Positions 1 through 7,097 of a stretch of DNA of 21,526 bases are shown here, piece by piece; positions within the stretch are counted from its first letter, which is position 1; each line of letters opens with the position of its first letter. Below the pieces are notes generated by a model. The model was not told the DNA's origin. It worked only from the letters and a program-made list of their open reading frames with translations, and ran no database searches. Position numbers and translations under genes: made by a program. The stretch comes from Bacteroidales bacterium (GTDB taxonomy: Bacteria > Bacteroidota > Bacteroidia > Bacteroidales > VadinHA17): positions 1 through 21,526 of the forward strand of contig JAFGXK010000120.1 in assembly GCA_016936695.1 (NCBI GenBank), in the 5' to 3' direction.

Positions 1-1
1 A

Positions 2-1045
2 GGACAGAGAATAATAAAATGGGGCCGGTGCGACTTTACCAATCCGACTAACCGGCTCTCTCCTATCAATACTATTATGCGTTCCCCCGACAAGGAGGAT
101 ATGGACATGGCTAATCTCCTTGTTAATGCCAGGATAACGCCATGGACACCTGTCATCCTGGAAGCTGTTTTCATCCCCTATTACCGGCCTTCGGTCCTGA
201 TAATCGATCCCATACCCATGCCTCCTTATGTAGGAATTGAGCAACTCCCCTCACTTGTAACTGACAGCAAAATGTTCAGTTATGCCCTGCGGGCGGATTT
301 TCATCCCCGTCTGATCGACTTTTCAGTGTCATGGTTCGACGGCTATGACCCAATGCCGGGAATTGCACTTACTACTTTTAATCTTGAACTTGAACAGTCA
401 ATACCTTTAATGGAGGTCGGATTATCAGTGAAACCTTACCGCAACAGGGTTCTGGGTGCTGATTTTGAAACCATTGCCGGACCATTTGGGATACGCGGTG
501 AAGCTGCATGGTCAGATCCTGATCTTTCATACAGGGGAAATGAATATGTCCCTTTACCTGAACTGGAATGGGTCGTCGGCGCCGACTGGGCCCGGGGATT
601 TTGGAGAATTACAGCTGAATACAGCGGAAAGCATGTTTTGGATTTTGTTCCCTTCGCAGTCGATCCGTTACTTGGAACGGAGATCGACTTCTCCGCTTTT
701 GCCCCTTTGCTTGCCAATCCTGAATTTGATGCCGCTGATTATGTGAAACAACAGGTTGGTGCCTTTAACAGGCTTTACAATTACCAGATGTATGAGTTTT
801 ACCATTCCGCCGGACTGAGGGCGGAAGGGGAACTGATGTACGGAAAGATTCTTCCTTCGCTAACCACTCTTTACAATTTCACCTCGCACGATCTGCTGGT
901 GATCCCCGAATTAAGAGTAAAGCCTTCAGACGGACTGACTGTAGTTGCCGGGGCAGAAATTTATTCCGGCACTAAGGGTTCGCTTTACGATATTGTTGAA
1001 GATTTCCTGAATGGAGTATATGTTTCACTAAGGGTTGATTTCTGA
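2..1045 (+). CDS. Outer-membrane beta-barrel protein, 3' part (partial, 5' end outside window)
   Basis: The frame is open from the first codon of the window, so the gene begins upstream; 347 residues are visible. The Met at 77 is internal, because the codons before it are clearly coding: a WGRCDFTNPTNRLSP stretch precedes it. This 'WGRxDxxNPTxxLSP' pattern resembles long outer-membrane barrels of the DUF1302 or related porin-like type; that family link is from memory and is moderate only. The rest is rich in alternating aromatic/hydrophobic strands (for example near LEWVVGADWARGFWRITAEY), and the protein ends in VSLRVDF, a C-terminal Phe typical of BAM-inserted barrels. The stop at 1043-1045 is one base from the ATG of the MMPL gene, so the two are almost certainly co-transcribed. 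The likely role is the outer-membrane component of the transport system encoded downstream; the substrate is unknown. Confidence 0.72.
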   Translation, partial: GQRIIKWGRCDFTNPTNRLSPINTIMRSPDKEDMDMANLLVNARITPWTPVILEAVFIPYYRPSVLIIDPIPMPPYVGIEQLPSLVTDSKMFSYALRADFHPRLIDFSVSWFDGYDPMPGIALTTFNLELEQSIPLMEVGLSVKPYRNRVLGADFETIAGPFGIRGEAAWSDPDLSYRGNEYVPLPELEWVVGADWARGFWRITAEYSGKHVLDFVPFAVDPLLGTEIDFSAFAPLLANPEFDAADYVKQQVGAFNRLYNYQMYEFYHSAGLRAEGELMYGKILPSLTTLYNFTSHDLLVIPELRVKPSDGLTVVAGAEIYSGTKGSLYDIVEDFLNGVYVSLRVDF

Positions 1046-1046
1046 T

Positions 1047-3401
1047 ATGGCTTCTTTTATCTACAAGTTCAGGTACTTCATAATAGCATTCTGCTTCCTG
1101 ATCGGGGCAGGATCGCTGGTGCTTATCCCGCGAATGAAAGTTGACCCCGACATGAGAAACTACATCCCCAAATCGATTGATTCGAGGCAACAGACCGACA
1201 GGATTGAGAATGAGTTCGGGACACAGGACATGGTAATGATCCTTTTTTCCGACAGTAGTATCCTTGATACGGAAAATTTACGGCGAATAAAAGAGATTGA
1301 CAGGGGAATTTCAAAGCTGGGGGGTATTACCAGCAGGATATCTCCTTTCACTGTCAGCAGTATAAGCAGTGAAGAAGGAATGATGGTCGTAAGGCCCTTG
1401 ATTGAGGATATCCCTGCAGAAAAAGATGATACGGAAAAACTCAGGGAAAAAATCCTTGCAAATGACTTTGCCCGAGACATTGTAGTTTCCTCTGACCTGA
1501 CAACCGCATCTGTTACGGCCACAGTAAATAGCACCGTTAGTGAAAATATCACCACTGACAGGATCGATTCCATTGTCAGTTCCAGGCCTGGAAAAGCTCA
1601 GATAATGAAAGGAGGCCTGCCTTATATACGAAAGAGTCTTCTGAGGGATGTAAAGAAGGATGCAATTATACTTATTCCGGCAGCGCTGTTAATCATGCTG
1701 CTGGTGCTTAGACTGAACCTTGGCAACTGGCGCAGTGTAGTTATGCCTTTCAGCGTAGTCTTTCTCACAACGGCATTCAGCATGGCACTGGTTCCCCTTT
1801 TGGGCTGGAAGATGTCGATAATTACTGTTCTGGTGCCTGTTATCATGATAGGAGTAGCGAATAACTATGGAATCTATCTGGTAGCCAGGTTTCAGGAGCT
1901 TAAGCTGAGGAATCAGGGTACTCCGGATAATGATCTGCTGAAAAGTCTGTTCAGATCGCTGAGCATGCCTATTCTTTTCAGCGGACTGACAACAGTTGCA
2001 GGTATTTTGGGATTACTAACCCACTCAATAATACCCGCAAAACAGGTCGGGGTGCTGGCAGCTGCAGGAGTTTTACTTGCACTTCTGATGAGCCTGCTGC
2101 TTATCCCTTCACTTATAAGCATCAACAGTGAGGGCCTTGTCTTCAGTAAAAGAAAAAGTAACAATTCCGGTTTCTTTGACAGATTCCTTAAAAAGCTTTC
2201 GGATCTGGTTATAAGGCATTCCGGCAGAATTCTGATTGTCTTTGCAACAGTAATTCTCCTCTTTGCAGCAGGCATTGTTTTCATCCGGATCGATACAAAT
2301 ATGGAGAATTACTTTTCTTCGAATCATCCCGTGAAAAAGGCATCGGAGATTATCAATGAAAAATTCGGAGGATCCCAGACCATTTCGGTGATGATCGAAG
2401 GCGACATAAATGACCCTGCACTTATGAAGGGGATCGACAGACTGACCAATGAAGTCAAAGGCATTGATGGTGTAGGAAATGTTTTCAGTATATCACAGGT
2501 TGTTAGGGAGATGAGCAAGGCTATTTACACAAGCGGCGAGGAAGGCTATGACAGGATACCCGACAGCCGTGAGGCGATTGCCCAGATGTTCGAGCTGTAT
2601 AGTATGAGCGGCGATCCGGAAGACTTCCGTCAGCTGTGTGATATGGAATATTCGAAGGCACATGTACTGGTCAGGTTTTCAAAACCCGATAAAAAGTTTG
2701 TCAGGCCCGTCAGCGCCAGGATAACAGAACTCACATCTGGAATGGATGCAACAGTCAGCATAGGCGGATATGCCCTTATAATGGCCGATTTTGCGGAGTC
2801 AATTATCAGGGGACAGATCTCTTCTCTCCTTTTTGCCGTATTAACGGTACTGCTCCTGCTTTCACTGATATTCAGGTCATTCAAAGGAGGGTTGACAGGA
2901 TCAGTTCCTCTTGCTGCATCAATAGTGATCCTTTTCGGTTTTATGGGGTATTCAGGAATACCTCTGGATGCAGCCACAGCCCTTCTTTCTTCCATTATGA
3001 TCGGTGTAGGTGTTGATTTTACAATACAGTATATCTGGAACTTCAATATTCAGATTAATTCGGGCCTTTCGTGGCCGGAAGCAACTTCGGCAGCGATTCG
3101 CACCATCGGTCGGAGCATTATTATTAACGCTCTGAGTGTTATGACAGGATTTGGAGCACTTATCTTTTCAGGATTCACATCGATCCGATTTTTTGGTTAC
3201 CTGGTGTTTATCAGTATAGGATCGTGCCTTATCGGAGCACTTTTAATCGTGCCGGCTTTTCTTTTGAAATACAAACCGGCTTTCATAGGATTCAACTCAC
3301 AAAAATCGATTAATAAAGATGAAAAAGAAAACGACAGCAATATTACTGGGATTGCTTCTTCCGCTTTTGCCGGCAGCAGCCCAGCAACCAGACGCAGTTG
3401 A
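1047..3401 (+). CDS. MMPL/RND-family inner-membrane transporter
   Basis: A 784-residue polytopic protein with the duplicated RND layout. TM1 is near residues 9-28, a large extracytoplasmic loop follows to about 205, then TM2-6; TM7 is near 394-413, followed by a second loop to about 590 and TM8-12, giving 12 helices. The helix-4 motif differs between halves: GVANNYGIYL (269-278) lacks the usual Asp, whereas GVGVDFTIQY (653-662) keeps it at D657, so proton coupling may rely on the second half. The start is ATG 1047, one base after the upstream stop; a TTG at 1035 in frame would overlap the preceding gene and is less likely. The C-terminal tail after the last helix is unusually polar and overlaps the next gene by 83 bases. 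By family knowledge such proteins move lipids or other hydrophobic molecules. The partners are the upstream barrel and downstream LolA-like protein. Confidence 0.88.
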   Translation: MASFIYKFRYFIIAFCFLIGAGSLVLIPRMKVDPDMRNYIPKSIDSRQQTDRIENEFGTQDMVMILFSDSSILDTENLRRIKEIDRGISKLGGITSRISPFTVSSISSEEGMMVVRPLIEDIPAEKDDTEKLREKILANDFARDIVVSSDLTTASVTATVNSTVSENITTDRIDSIVSSRPGKAQIMKGGLPYIRKSLLRDVKKDAIILIPAALLIMLLVLRLNLGNWRSVVMPFSVVFLTTAFSMALVPLLGWKMSIITVLVPVIMIGVANNYGIYLVARFQELKLRNQGTPDNDLLKSLFRSLSMPILFSGLTTVAGILGLLTHSIIPAKQVGVLAAAGVLLALLMSLLLIPSLISINSEGLVFSKRKSNNSGFFDRFLKKLSDLVIRHSGRILIVFATVILLFAAGIVFIRIDTNMENYFSSNHPVKKASEIINEKFGGSQTISVMIEGDINDPALMKGIDRLTNEVKGIDGVGNVFSISQVVREMSKAIYTSGEEGYDRIPDSREAIAQMFELYSMSGDPEDFRQLCDMEYSKAHVLVRFSKPDKKFVRPVSARITELTSGMDATVSIGGYALIMADFAESIIRGQISSLLFAVLTVLLLLSLIFRSFKGGLTGSVPLAASIVILFGFMGYSGIPLDAATALLSSIMIGVGVDFTIQYIWNFNIQINSGLSWPEATSAAIRTIGRSIIINALSVMTGFGALIFSGFTSIRFFGYLVFISIGSCLIGALLIVPAFLLKYKPAFIGFNSQKSINKDEKENDSNITGIASSAFAGSSPATRRS

Positions 3402-4095
3402 GATCATGAACAGGAGCCGCGAGCTTAGCTTGGCTTCCTCCCTGAGTGCCACCCTCAGGCTCACAATAACCGAAAAAAACGGTTCAGAAAGAAACAGGAC
3501 CATCTCAATGACAACCAAAAGCTTTGAAGATGGTCTGGAAAAAAGGCTTGTAAGGTTTATGGAACCTGCTGATGTAAGAGGCACTGCGATGCTTATTGTC
3601 GACAACAAGAATACGGCTGATGAGATGTGGATCTATCTGCCTGCACTGAAGAAGACACGGCGCATTGTTACTTCCGAAAAGGGACGGAGTTTCATGAGCT
3701 CGGAGTTCACAAACGCCGATATGACCTCCCCTACCGTTTCTGATTTCAATCACAAGCTTCTCGGAAACGCCGGAACAGATGGTAACTGGATAATCGAAAG
3801 CTTTCCGATTAACGAAGACAAGGCCGATGAATACGGCTATTCAAGGAAGGTAAGTCATATATCAAAAGAAAAGTATGAAGTGATGAAAATGGAATTCTAT
3901 AATTTTGATAATGAACTTTTCAAGGTAATCGAGACAAAGGCCACCTTTCCGATGAAGGATGGCAAATACATGATTAAGAACATGGTGGCCAGCAATCTGA
4001 AGACCGGAAGGAAATCGGAAATACTTTTCAACAACATAACTGAAGGCGGCAAGGTGGATGATTCTGTATTTTCATTGCAGAACCTTCAGCAATAA
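3319..4095 (+). CDS. Periplasmic outer-membrane lipoprotein-sorting (LolA-like) protein
   Basis: A 258-residue protein with a clear signal peptide (Lys-rich start, Leu-rich core, cleavage near AAAQQ at about residue 22). The segments DVRGTAMLIVDN, DEMWIYLPALKKTRRI and GRSFMSSEFTNADM are characteristic of the LolA-like family often annotated 'outer membrane lipoprotein-sorting protein' (PF17131 type). These have the half-barrel fold that shelters an acyl chain. The start is fixed by the signal peptide even though it lies inside the end of the MMPL gene (83-base overlap). It is not canonical LolA, which is shorter and not normally paired with an MMPL transporter. The expected role is a periplasmic carrier receiving a hydrophobic molecule from the MMPL pump and handing it to the outer membrane. 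Family is fairly sure; the specific function is inferred from context. Confidence 0.85.
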   Translation: MKKKTTAILLGLLLPLLPAAAQQPDAVEIMNRSRELSLASSLSATLRLTITEKNGSERNRTISMTTKSFEDGLEKRLVRFMEPADVRGTAMLIVDNKNTADEMWIYLPALKKTRRIVTSEKGRSFMSSEFTNADMTSPTVSDFNHKLLGNAGTDGNWIIESFPINEDKADEYGYSRKVSHISKEKYEVMKMEFYNFDNELFKVIETKATFPMKDGKYMIKNMVASNLKTGRKSEILFNNITEGGKVDDSVFSLQNLQQ

Positions 4096-4119
4096 TCACT
4101 TTAAACTGAAACTGCACTG

Positions 4120-4150
4120 TTGCTTCCCGTGGTGTAACTCGTTATCTTTG
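4120..4150 (+). promoter_or_regulatory. Bacteroidota-type promoter for mnmE
   Basis: TATCTTTG at 4143-4150 matches the Bacteroidota -7 element TAnnTTTG exactly. A TTG at 4120-4122 lies 20 bases upstream, close to the usual spacing for the -33 TTTG/TTG element. It sits in the 75-base gap before mnmE and predicts a short leader ending at ATG 4171. This separates mnmE from the three-gene envelope operon. Confidence 0.65.
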
Positions 4151-4170
4151 CGGTTGTCAGACAAATTGAA

Positions 4171-5574
4171 ATGCTCAGGAACGAGGAGACCATCTGTGCC
4201 CCTGCAACTGCAAGAGGAGGCGCTATATCGGTGATAAGGGTAAGCGGGAAACTTACTTTTCTCATTTGTGAAAGGATTTTTTCCCCTGCAGACAAGAACC
4301 TTAAGTTTCCGGACCAGCCCGGCTACAGGTCAATGCACGGTGATATAAGGAAGGGAGACGAGATAATCGATGAGGTAGTGGTAAGTAAATTCAGAGCTCC
4401 TCATTCCTACACCGGCGAAGATTCAGTTGAAATTTCTTGTCATGCTTCTTCATATATCGTTTCCCGGATTCTTGAATCGCTGATCTCGGAGGGAGCAGTT
4501 CCTGCTTTGCCCGGAGAATTCACACAGAGGGCTTTTTTAAATGGCAAAATGGACCTTTCGCAGGCTGAAGCCGTTGCCGATCTGATCGCTTCAGGAACAA
4601 GGTCGGCCCACCGGGTTGCTTTCAGCCAGATGAGGGGAGGATTCTCGGCAGAGATAAAAAGCCTGAGAGATGAACTGCTAAGGTTTGCCTCACTTATCGA
4701 GCTTGAGCTGGACTTCGGGGAAGAGGATGTGGAATTCGCCGACAGGAAAGAGATGATGTCGATTGTGTCCAGGGTAAAAGGGATGGCCGACCGGCTGGCA
4801 GATTCATTCCGGCTTGGAAACGTTATCAGAAACGGCATTCCGGTTGCAATTGTCGGAAAACCAAATTCAGGGAAATCAACCCTTCTAAATACCCTTCTCA
4901 ATGAAGAGCGGGCTATTGTTTCGGATTTGCCCGGAACAACCAGGGACATCATTGAAGATACTATCGTTATTCACGGGATCGAGTACAGGTTTATAGACAC
5001 CGCTGGACTGAGGGAAACGTCGGATGTAATTGAAAGCCTTGGTATTCAAAAGACAAAGGAAAAAATAATGCAGGCTACCGTGGTGCTGCTGATAGATGAT
5101 GTATCGGATCAGGCTTCAATGATAAACCAGAGAGCCGCTATGGTGAAGGAGATGATCAGGGGATCGGACAAGAGGCTCGTTATTGTTATTAACAAGATTG
5201 ACACGGCCGATAAGGGTATTACCGACAAACTGATGAGTGAAATCGTTTTCGAAGAGAACGATTCACTTCTTTTTATCTCAGCAAAGGAACATACAGGTCT
5301 GGATGAACTCAGGGAAAAGCTGGGCATTCTTGCTGAGGCGGACCGCATTGAAAATGAAGACGTGATAGTGACCAATATACGGCATTCAGAGGCTCTGAAA
5401 CATGTTTCCGAAAGCCTGGAAAGGGTTATGGCCGGACTGAAAGATAAGTTGCCTGAAGACCTGATTGCAATGGATATTCGCCAGGCTATTCATTACCTTG
5501 GGGAGATAACGGGCCAAATCACATCAGATGAGCTATTGGGGAATATTTTCAGGAATTTCTGCATAGGAAAATGA
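4171..5574 (+). CDS. mnmE: tRNA uridine-5-carboxymethylaminomethyl modification GTPase MnmE
   Basis: A full-length 467-residue MnmE (TrmE). With MnmG it installs the cmnm5/nm5 group on the wobble uridine of certain tRNAs, in the cytoplasm. The N-terminal formyl-THF-binding domain starts with TICAPATARGGAISVIRVSG. The helical domain is split around a G domain with G1 GKPNSGKS (229-236), G2 TTRD, G3 DTAG (276-279) followed by E282 (the switch-II catalytic Glu of E. coli MnmE), G4 NKID (341-344) and SAK (370-372). The C-terminus FCIGK (463-467) is the diagnostic Cys-containing MnmE tail. Start ATG 4171 gives the normal family N-terminus and is preceded by a good promoter. This is a housekeeping gene with no sign of damage. 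Confidence 0.97.
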   Translation: MLRNEETICAPATARGGAISVIRVSGKLTFLICERIFSPADKNLKFPDQPGYRSMHGDIRKGDEIIDEVVVSKFRAPHSYTGEDSVEISCHASSYIVSRILESLISEGAVPALPGEFTQRAFLNGKMDLSQAEAVADLIASGTRSAHRVAFSQMRGGFSAEIKSLRDELLRFASLIELELDFGEEDVEFADRKEMMSIVSRVKGMADRLADSFRLGNVIRNGIPVAIVGKPNSGKSTLLNTLLNEERAIVSDLPGTTRDIIEDTIVIHGIEYRFIDTAGLRETSDVIESLGIQKTKEKIMQATVVLLIDDVSDQASMINQRAAMVKEMIRGSDKRLVIVINKIDTADKGITDKLMSEIVFEENDSLLFISAKEHTGLDELREKLGILAEADRIENEDVIVTNIRHSEALKHVSESLERVMAGLKDKLPEDLIAMDIRQAIHYLGEITGQITSDELLGNIFRNFCIGK

Positions 5575-5609
5575 TCTGAATCTCCTTTCCATTTTCAGGG
5601 TCTTTTTTT
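5573..5609 (+). terminator. Possible rho-independent terminator after mnmE
   Basis: An imperfect stem pairs GATCTGAA (5573-5580) with TTCAGGGTC (5594-5602), with one G-U pair and one bulge. It is followed directly by seven T (5603-5609). It begins at the mnmE stop codon. The stem is weak, so termination may be partial, letting some transcription run into the dehydrogenase gene. Confidence 0.45.
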
Positions 5610-5633
5610 AAACAGTTATTACAACACTTAAGC

Positions 5634-6734
5634 ATGCAAGAGAAAAATGTAAAATTCGATATTGTCGGACAGTTCATGACAAAGGTACTGCAAAGAGCTG
5701 GCGTACCGGAGGATGATGCAAGGATAGTGGCTGATGTTCTTATAACGGCTGATAAACTGGGATTTGATACACATGGTGTAAACAGGCTGAAGACGATATA
5801 CCTCGACAGGATAAGGGATGGAATCCTGAACCCCGTGACCGTGACCGGAGTTTTAAGGGAGAGCCCTGCCACTGCAGTCATTGACGGCCACAACGGAATG
5901 GGCCATGTAATATCGTGCAAGGCCATGGAAATGGCAATAGACAAGGCCGGTAAATACGGTATGGGAATGGTTGCGGTAAGGAACTCAACCCACTATGGTT
6001 TTGCGGGGTATTACCCCCTGATGGCTGTGAAGAAGAATATGATCGGCATTACGGGCACAAATGCCCGCCCGTCAATAGCCCCAACCTTCGGAGTTGAAAA
6101 TATGCTCGGCACAAATCCGCTTACATTCGGAATCCCTTCCGATGAACCGTTCCCTTTTCTTCTCGATTGCGCAACATCCATAATACAGCGCGGAAAAGTG
6201 GAACTGTTTGCAGGAATCGGAAAAGAATTGCCTAAAGGACTGGTTATCGATGAAAACGGTGAAAGTAAGACAGATCCCCACGAAGTTTTGGAAGATCTGA
6301 TCGCTGGGCGTGCAGCTTTTACACCTCTCGGCGGTATCGGTGAAGATACCGGAGGGTATAAGGGATACGGCTATGCAACGGTTGTGGAGATATTGTCGTC
6401 AGCCCTTCAACAGGGTGCCTACCTTAAAATGCTGACAGGGTTGAAAGAAGGGAAAAAAGTTCCCTACTCCCTGGGCCATTTTTTCATTGCAATTGACATT
6501 AATGCCTTTACGGATCCTGATGATTTTAAGCGGACTACGGGAAATATCCTGAGAGATCTCAGGGCTTCGAGGAAAATGCCCGGACAGACACGTATTTTTA
6601 CAGCAGGTGAGAAGGAATATGATACCTGGATCCAGCGTAAGGATAAAGGAGTGCCCTTTAACGAGCATCTTCTCAGGGAATACCGGGAGTTGTGCAAACA
6701 ATATGACTTAGAAGAGTTTTTAAAGGAGTTCTGA
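5634..6734 (+). CDS. Ldh_2-family NAD(P)-dependent malate/L-lactate/ureidoglycolate-type dehydrogenase
   Basis: A 366-residue cytoplasmic oxidoreductase of the Ldh_2 (PF02615) family, which has its own NAD(P)-binding fold rather than a Rossmann domain. Diagnostic features are DTHGVNRL (45-52, conserved His47 and Arg51), RNSTHYGFAGYY (116-127, His120), TNARPSIAPTFG with MLGTNPLTFGIP, DCATSIIQRGKVE, and PLGGIGEDTGGYKGYGYATV. The length is normal for the family. Members reduce or oxidise 2-hydroxy acids (malate, L-lactate, ureidoglycolate, 2,3-diketogulonate and others), and the sequence alone does not pick a substrate. It starts 59 bases after mnmE, behind a possible weak terminator; no good promoter was seen in that gap. 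No functional link to mnmE is implied. The sugar-processing genes further along make a sugar-acid substrate possible, but this is speculative. Confidence 0.88.
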   Translation: MQEKNVKFDIVGQFMTKVLQRAGVPEDDARIVADVLITADKLGFDTHGVNRLKTIYLDRIRDGILNPVTVTGVLRESPATAVIDGHNGMGHVISCKAMEMAIDKAGKYGMGMVAVRNSTHYGFAGYYPLMAVKKNMIGITGTNARPSIAPTFGVENMLGTNPLTFGIPSDEPFPFLLDCATSIIQRGKVELFAGIGKELPKGLVIDENGESKTDPHEVLEDLIAGRAAFTPLGGIGEDTGGYKGYGYATVVEILSSALQQGAYLKMLTGLKEGKKVPYSLGHFFIAIDINAFTDPDDFKRTTGNILRDLRASRKMPGQTRIFTAGEKEYDTWIQRKDKGVPFNEHLLREYRELCKQYDLEEFLKEF

Positions 6735-6869
6735 AAGTCCTTCACAATGCTCATTTCAGCATTTGGCAACGCGGTTTAATGTCAAAATTATGCCTCTGCC
6801 GGGCCAGGTTTTATCCCTTAAGGGACAGGTTCCGTACCTGACGGCACAAGATGAGGGTTTCAAATACAA

Positions 6870-6901
6870 AAGATGCGGCAGGTATATCCGTGCCGCATCT
6901 T
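6870..6901. terminator. Strong hairpin, probable transcription terminator
   Basis: Perfect 11-bp arms AAGATGCGGCA (6870-6880) and TGCCGCATCTT (6891-6901) flank a 10-base loop. On the minus strand the hairpin is followed by a short TTTT run; on the plus strand there is none. It lies between convergent genes. It also sits 23 bases downstream of the minus-strand stop of the possible barrel-gene relic, so it may originally have ended that gene. Confidence 0.55.
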
Positions 6902-6924
6902 GTAATCCTTTATTGAAAAATATT

Positions 6925-7032
6925 CTAATAGCTTATTCCAAAGCCAAATACGTATTTGGTGCCCTCGGCCCAGATCTGTGGCACCTTCCTCAGCAGTACA
7001 GAATTATGGATTAGGTTTAGCTTAGGTTTGGA
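6925..7032 (-). pseudogene. Possible 3' relic of an outer-membrane beta-barrel gene
   Basis: Read on the minus strand, 35 codons between a TAA and a TAG end in QIWAEGTKYVFGFGISY. The last nine residues alternate aromatic/hydrophobic with small residues (Y-F-F-I-Y) and end in Tyr, as in the final strand of Bacteroidota outer-membrane barrels. There is no start codon or upstream coding continuation: the frame is closed by the TAA at 7033-7035, and the AT-rich sequence before that does not look coding. The hairpin at 6870-6901 follows the stop at terminator distance. It could be what remains of a deleted gene, or a chance match helped by the palindrome at 6944-6959. Confidence 0.3.
6944..6959. 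repeat. 16-bp perfect palindrome
   Basis: CCAAATACGTATTTGG reads the same on both strands. It lies inside the possible barrel relic, where it encodes KYVFG on either strand. It could be a regulator site, but no intact promoter is near it, so it may be only an inherited coding palindrome. Confidence 0.45.
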
Positions 7033-7066
7033 TTATGGGTCCGTGCTAAAATTATAAAAATCCCCA

Positions 7067-7097
7067 CCTTGGGAATAAAAAACATTCCCTCTCAAGG
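7067..7097 (-). terminator. Possible terminator hairpin at the end of the Gfo/Idh/MocA gene
   Basis: On the minus strand GGGAAT and ATTCCC (7084-7089 and 7071-7076) pair around a T-rich loop. The stem is extended by CCTTG/CAAGG with a bulge containing part of the stop codon. About 6 bases further on comes ATTTTTATAATTTT. The T tract is not immediately next to the stem, so the call is tentative. Confidence 0.35.

Larger units (their letters stand above)
6735..7091. other. 357-base intergenic region between convergent genes
   Basis: No intact gene is supported here. It contains a small hairpin AATGCT/AGCATT (6746-6763) just after the dehydrogenase, a CAGGT/ACCTG hairpin (6826-6840), the 11-bp-stem hairpin at 6870-6901, a 16-bp perfect palindrome (6944-6959), a direct repeat TTAGGTTT (7011-7018 and 7022-7029), and the hairpin next to the minus-strand stop near 7067-7097. 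A minus-strand reading at 6925-7032 resembles the end of an outer-membrane barrel. An 83-codon plus-strand reading frame (6763-7014) has no signal, RBS or family pattern and is judged spurious. Confidence 0.6.

Noticed and set aside
1035..1046. TTG start for the MMPL gene at 1035
   Set aside because: The ATG at 1047 follows the upstream stop by one base and gives a typical short cytoplasmic lead into TM1; a TTG start is not needed.
4440..4952. 170-codon minus-strand reading frame inside mnmE
   Set aside because: It is antisense to the conserved MnmE G domain and helical region, Ser-rich with no recognisable family; it is a shadow of mnmE codon use.
6763..7014. 83-codon plus-strand reading frame in the gap after the dehydrogenase
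   Set aside because: It spans two hairpins and the palindrome, has no RBS, signal or family pattern, and its only striking part (KYVFG) arises because the palindrome reads the same on both strands.
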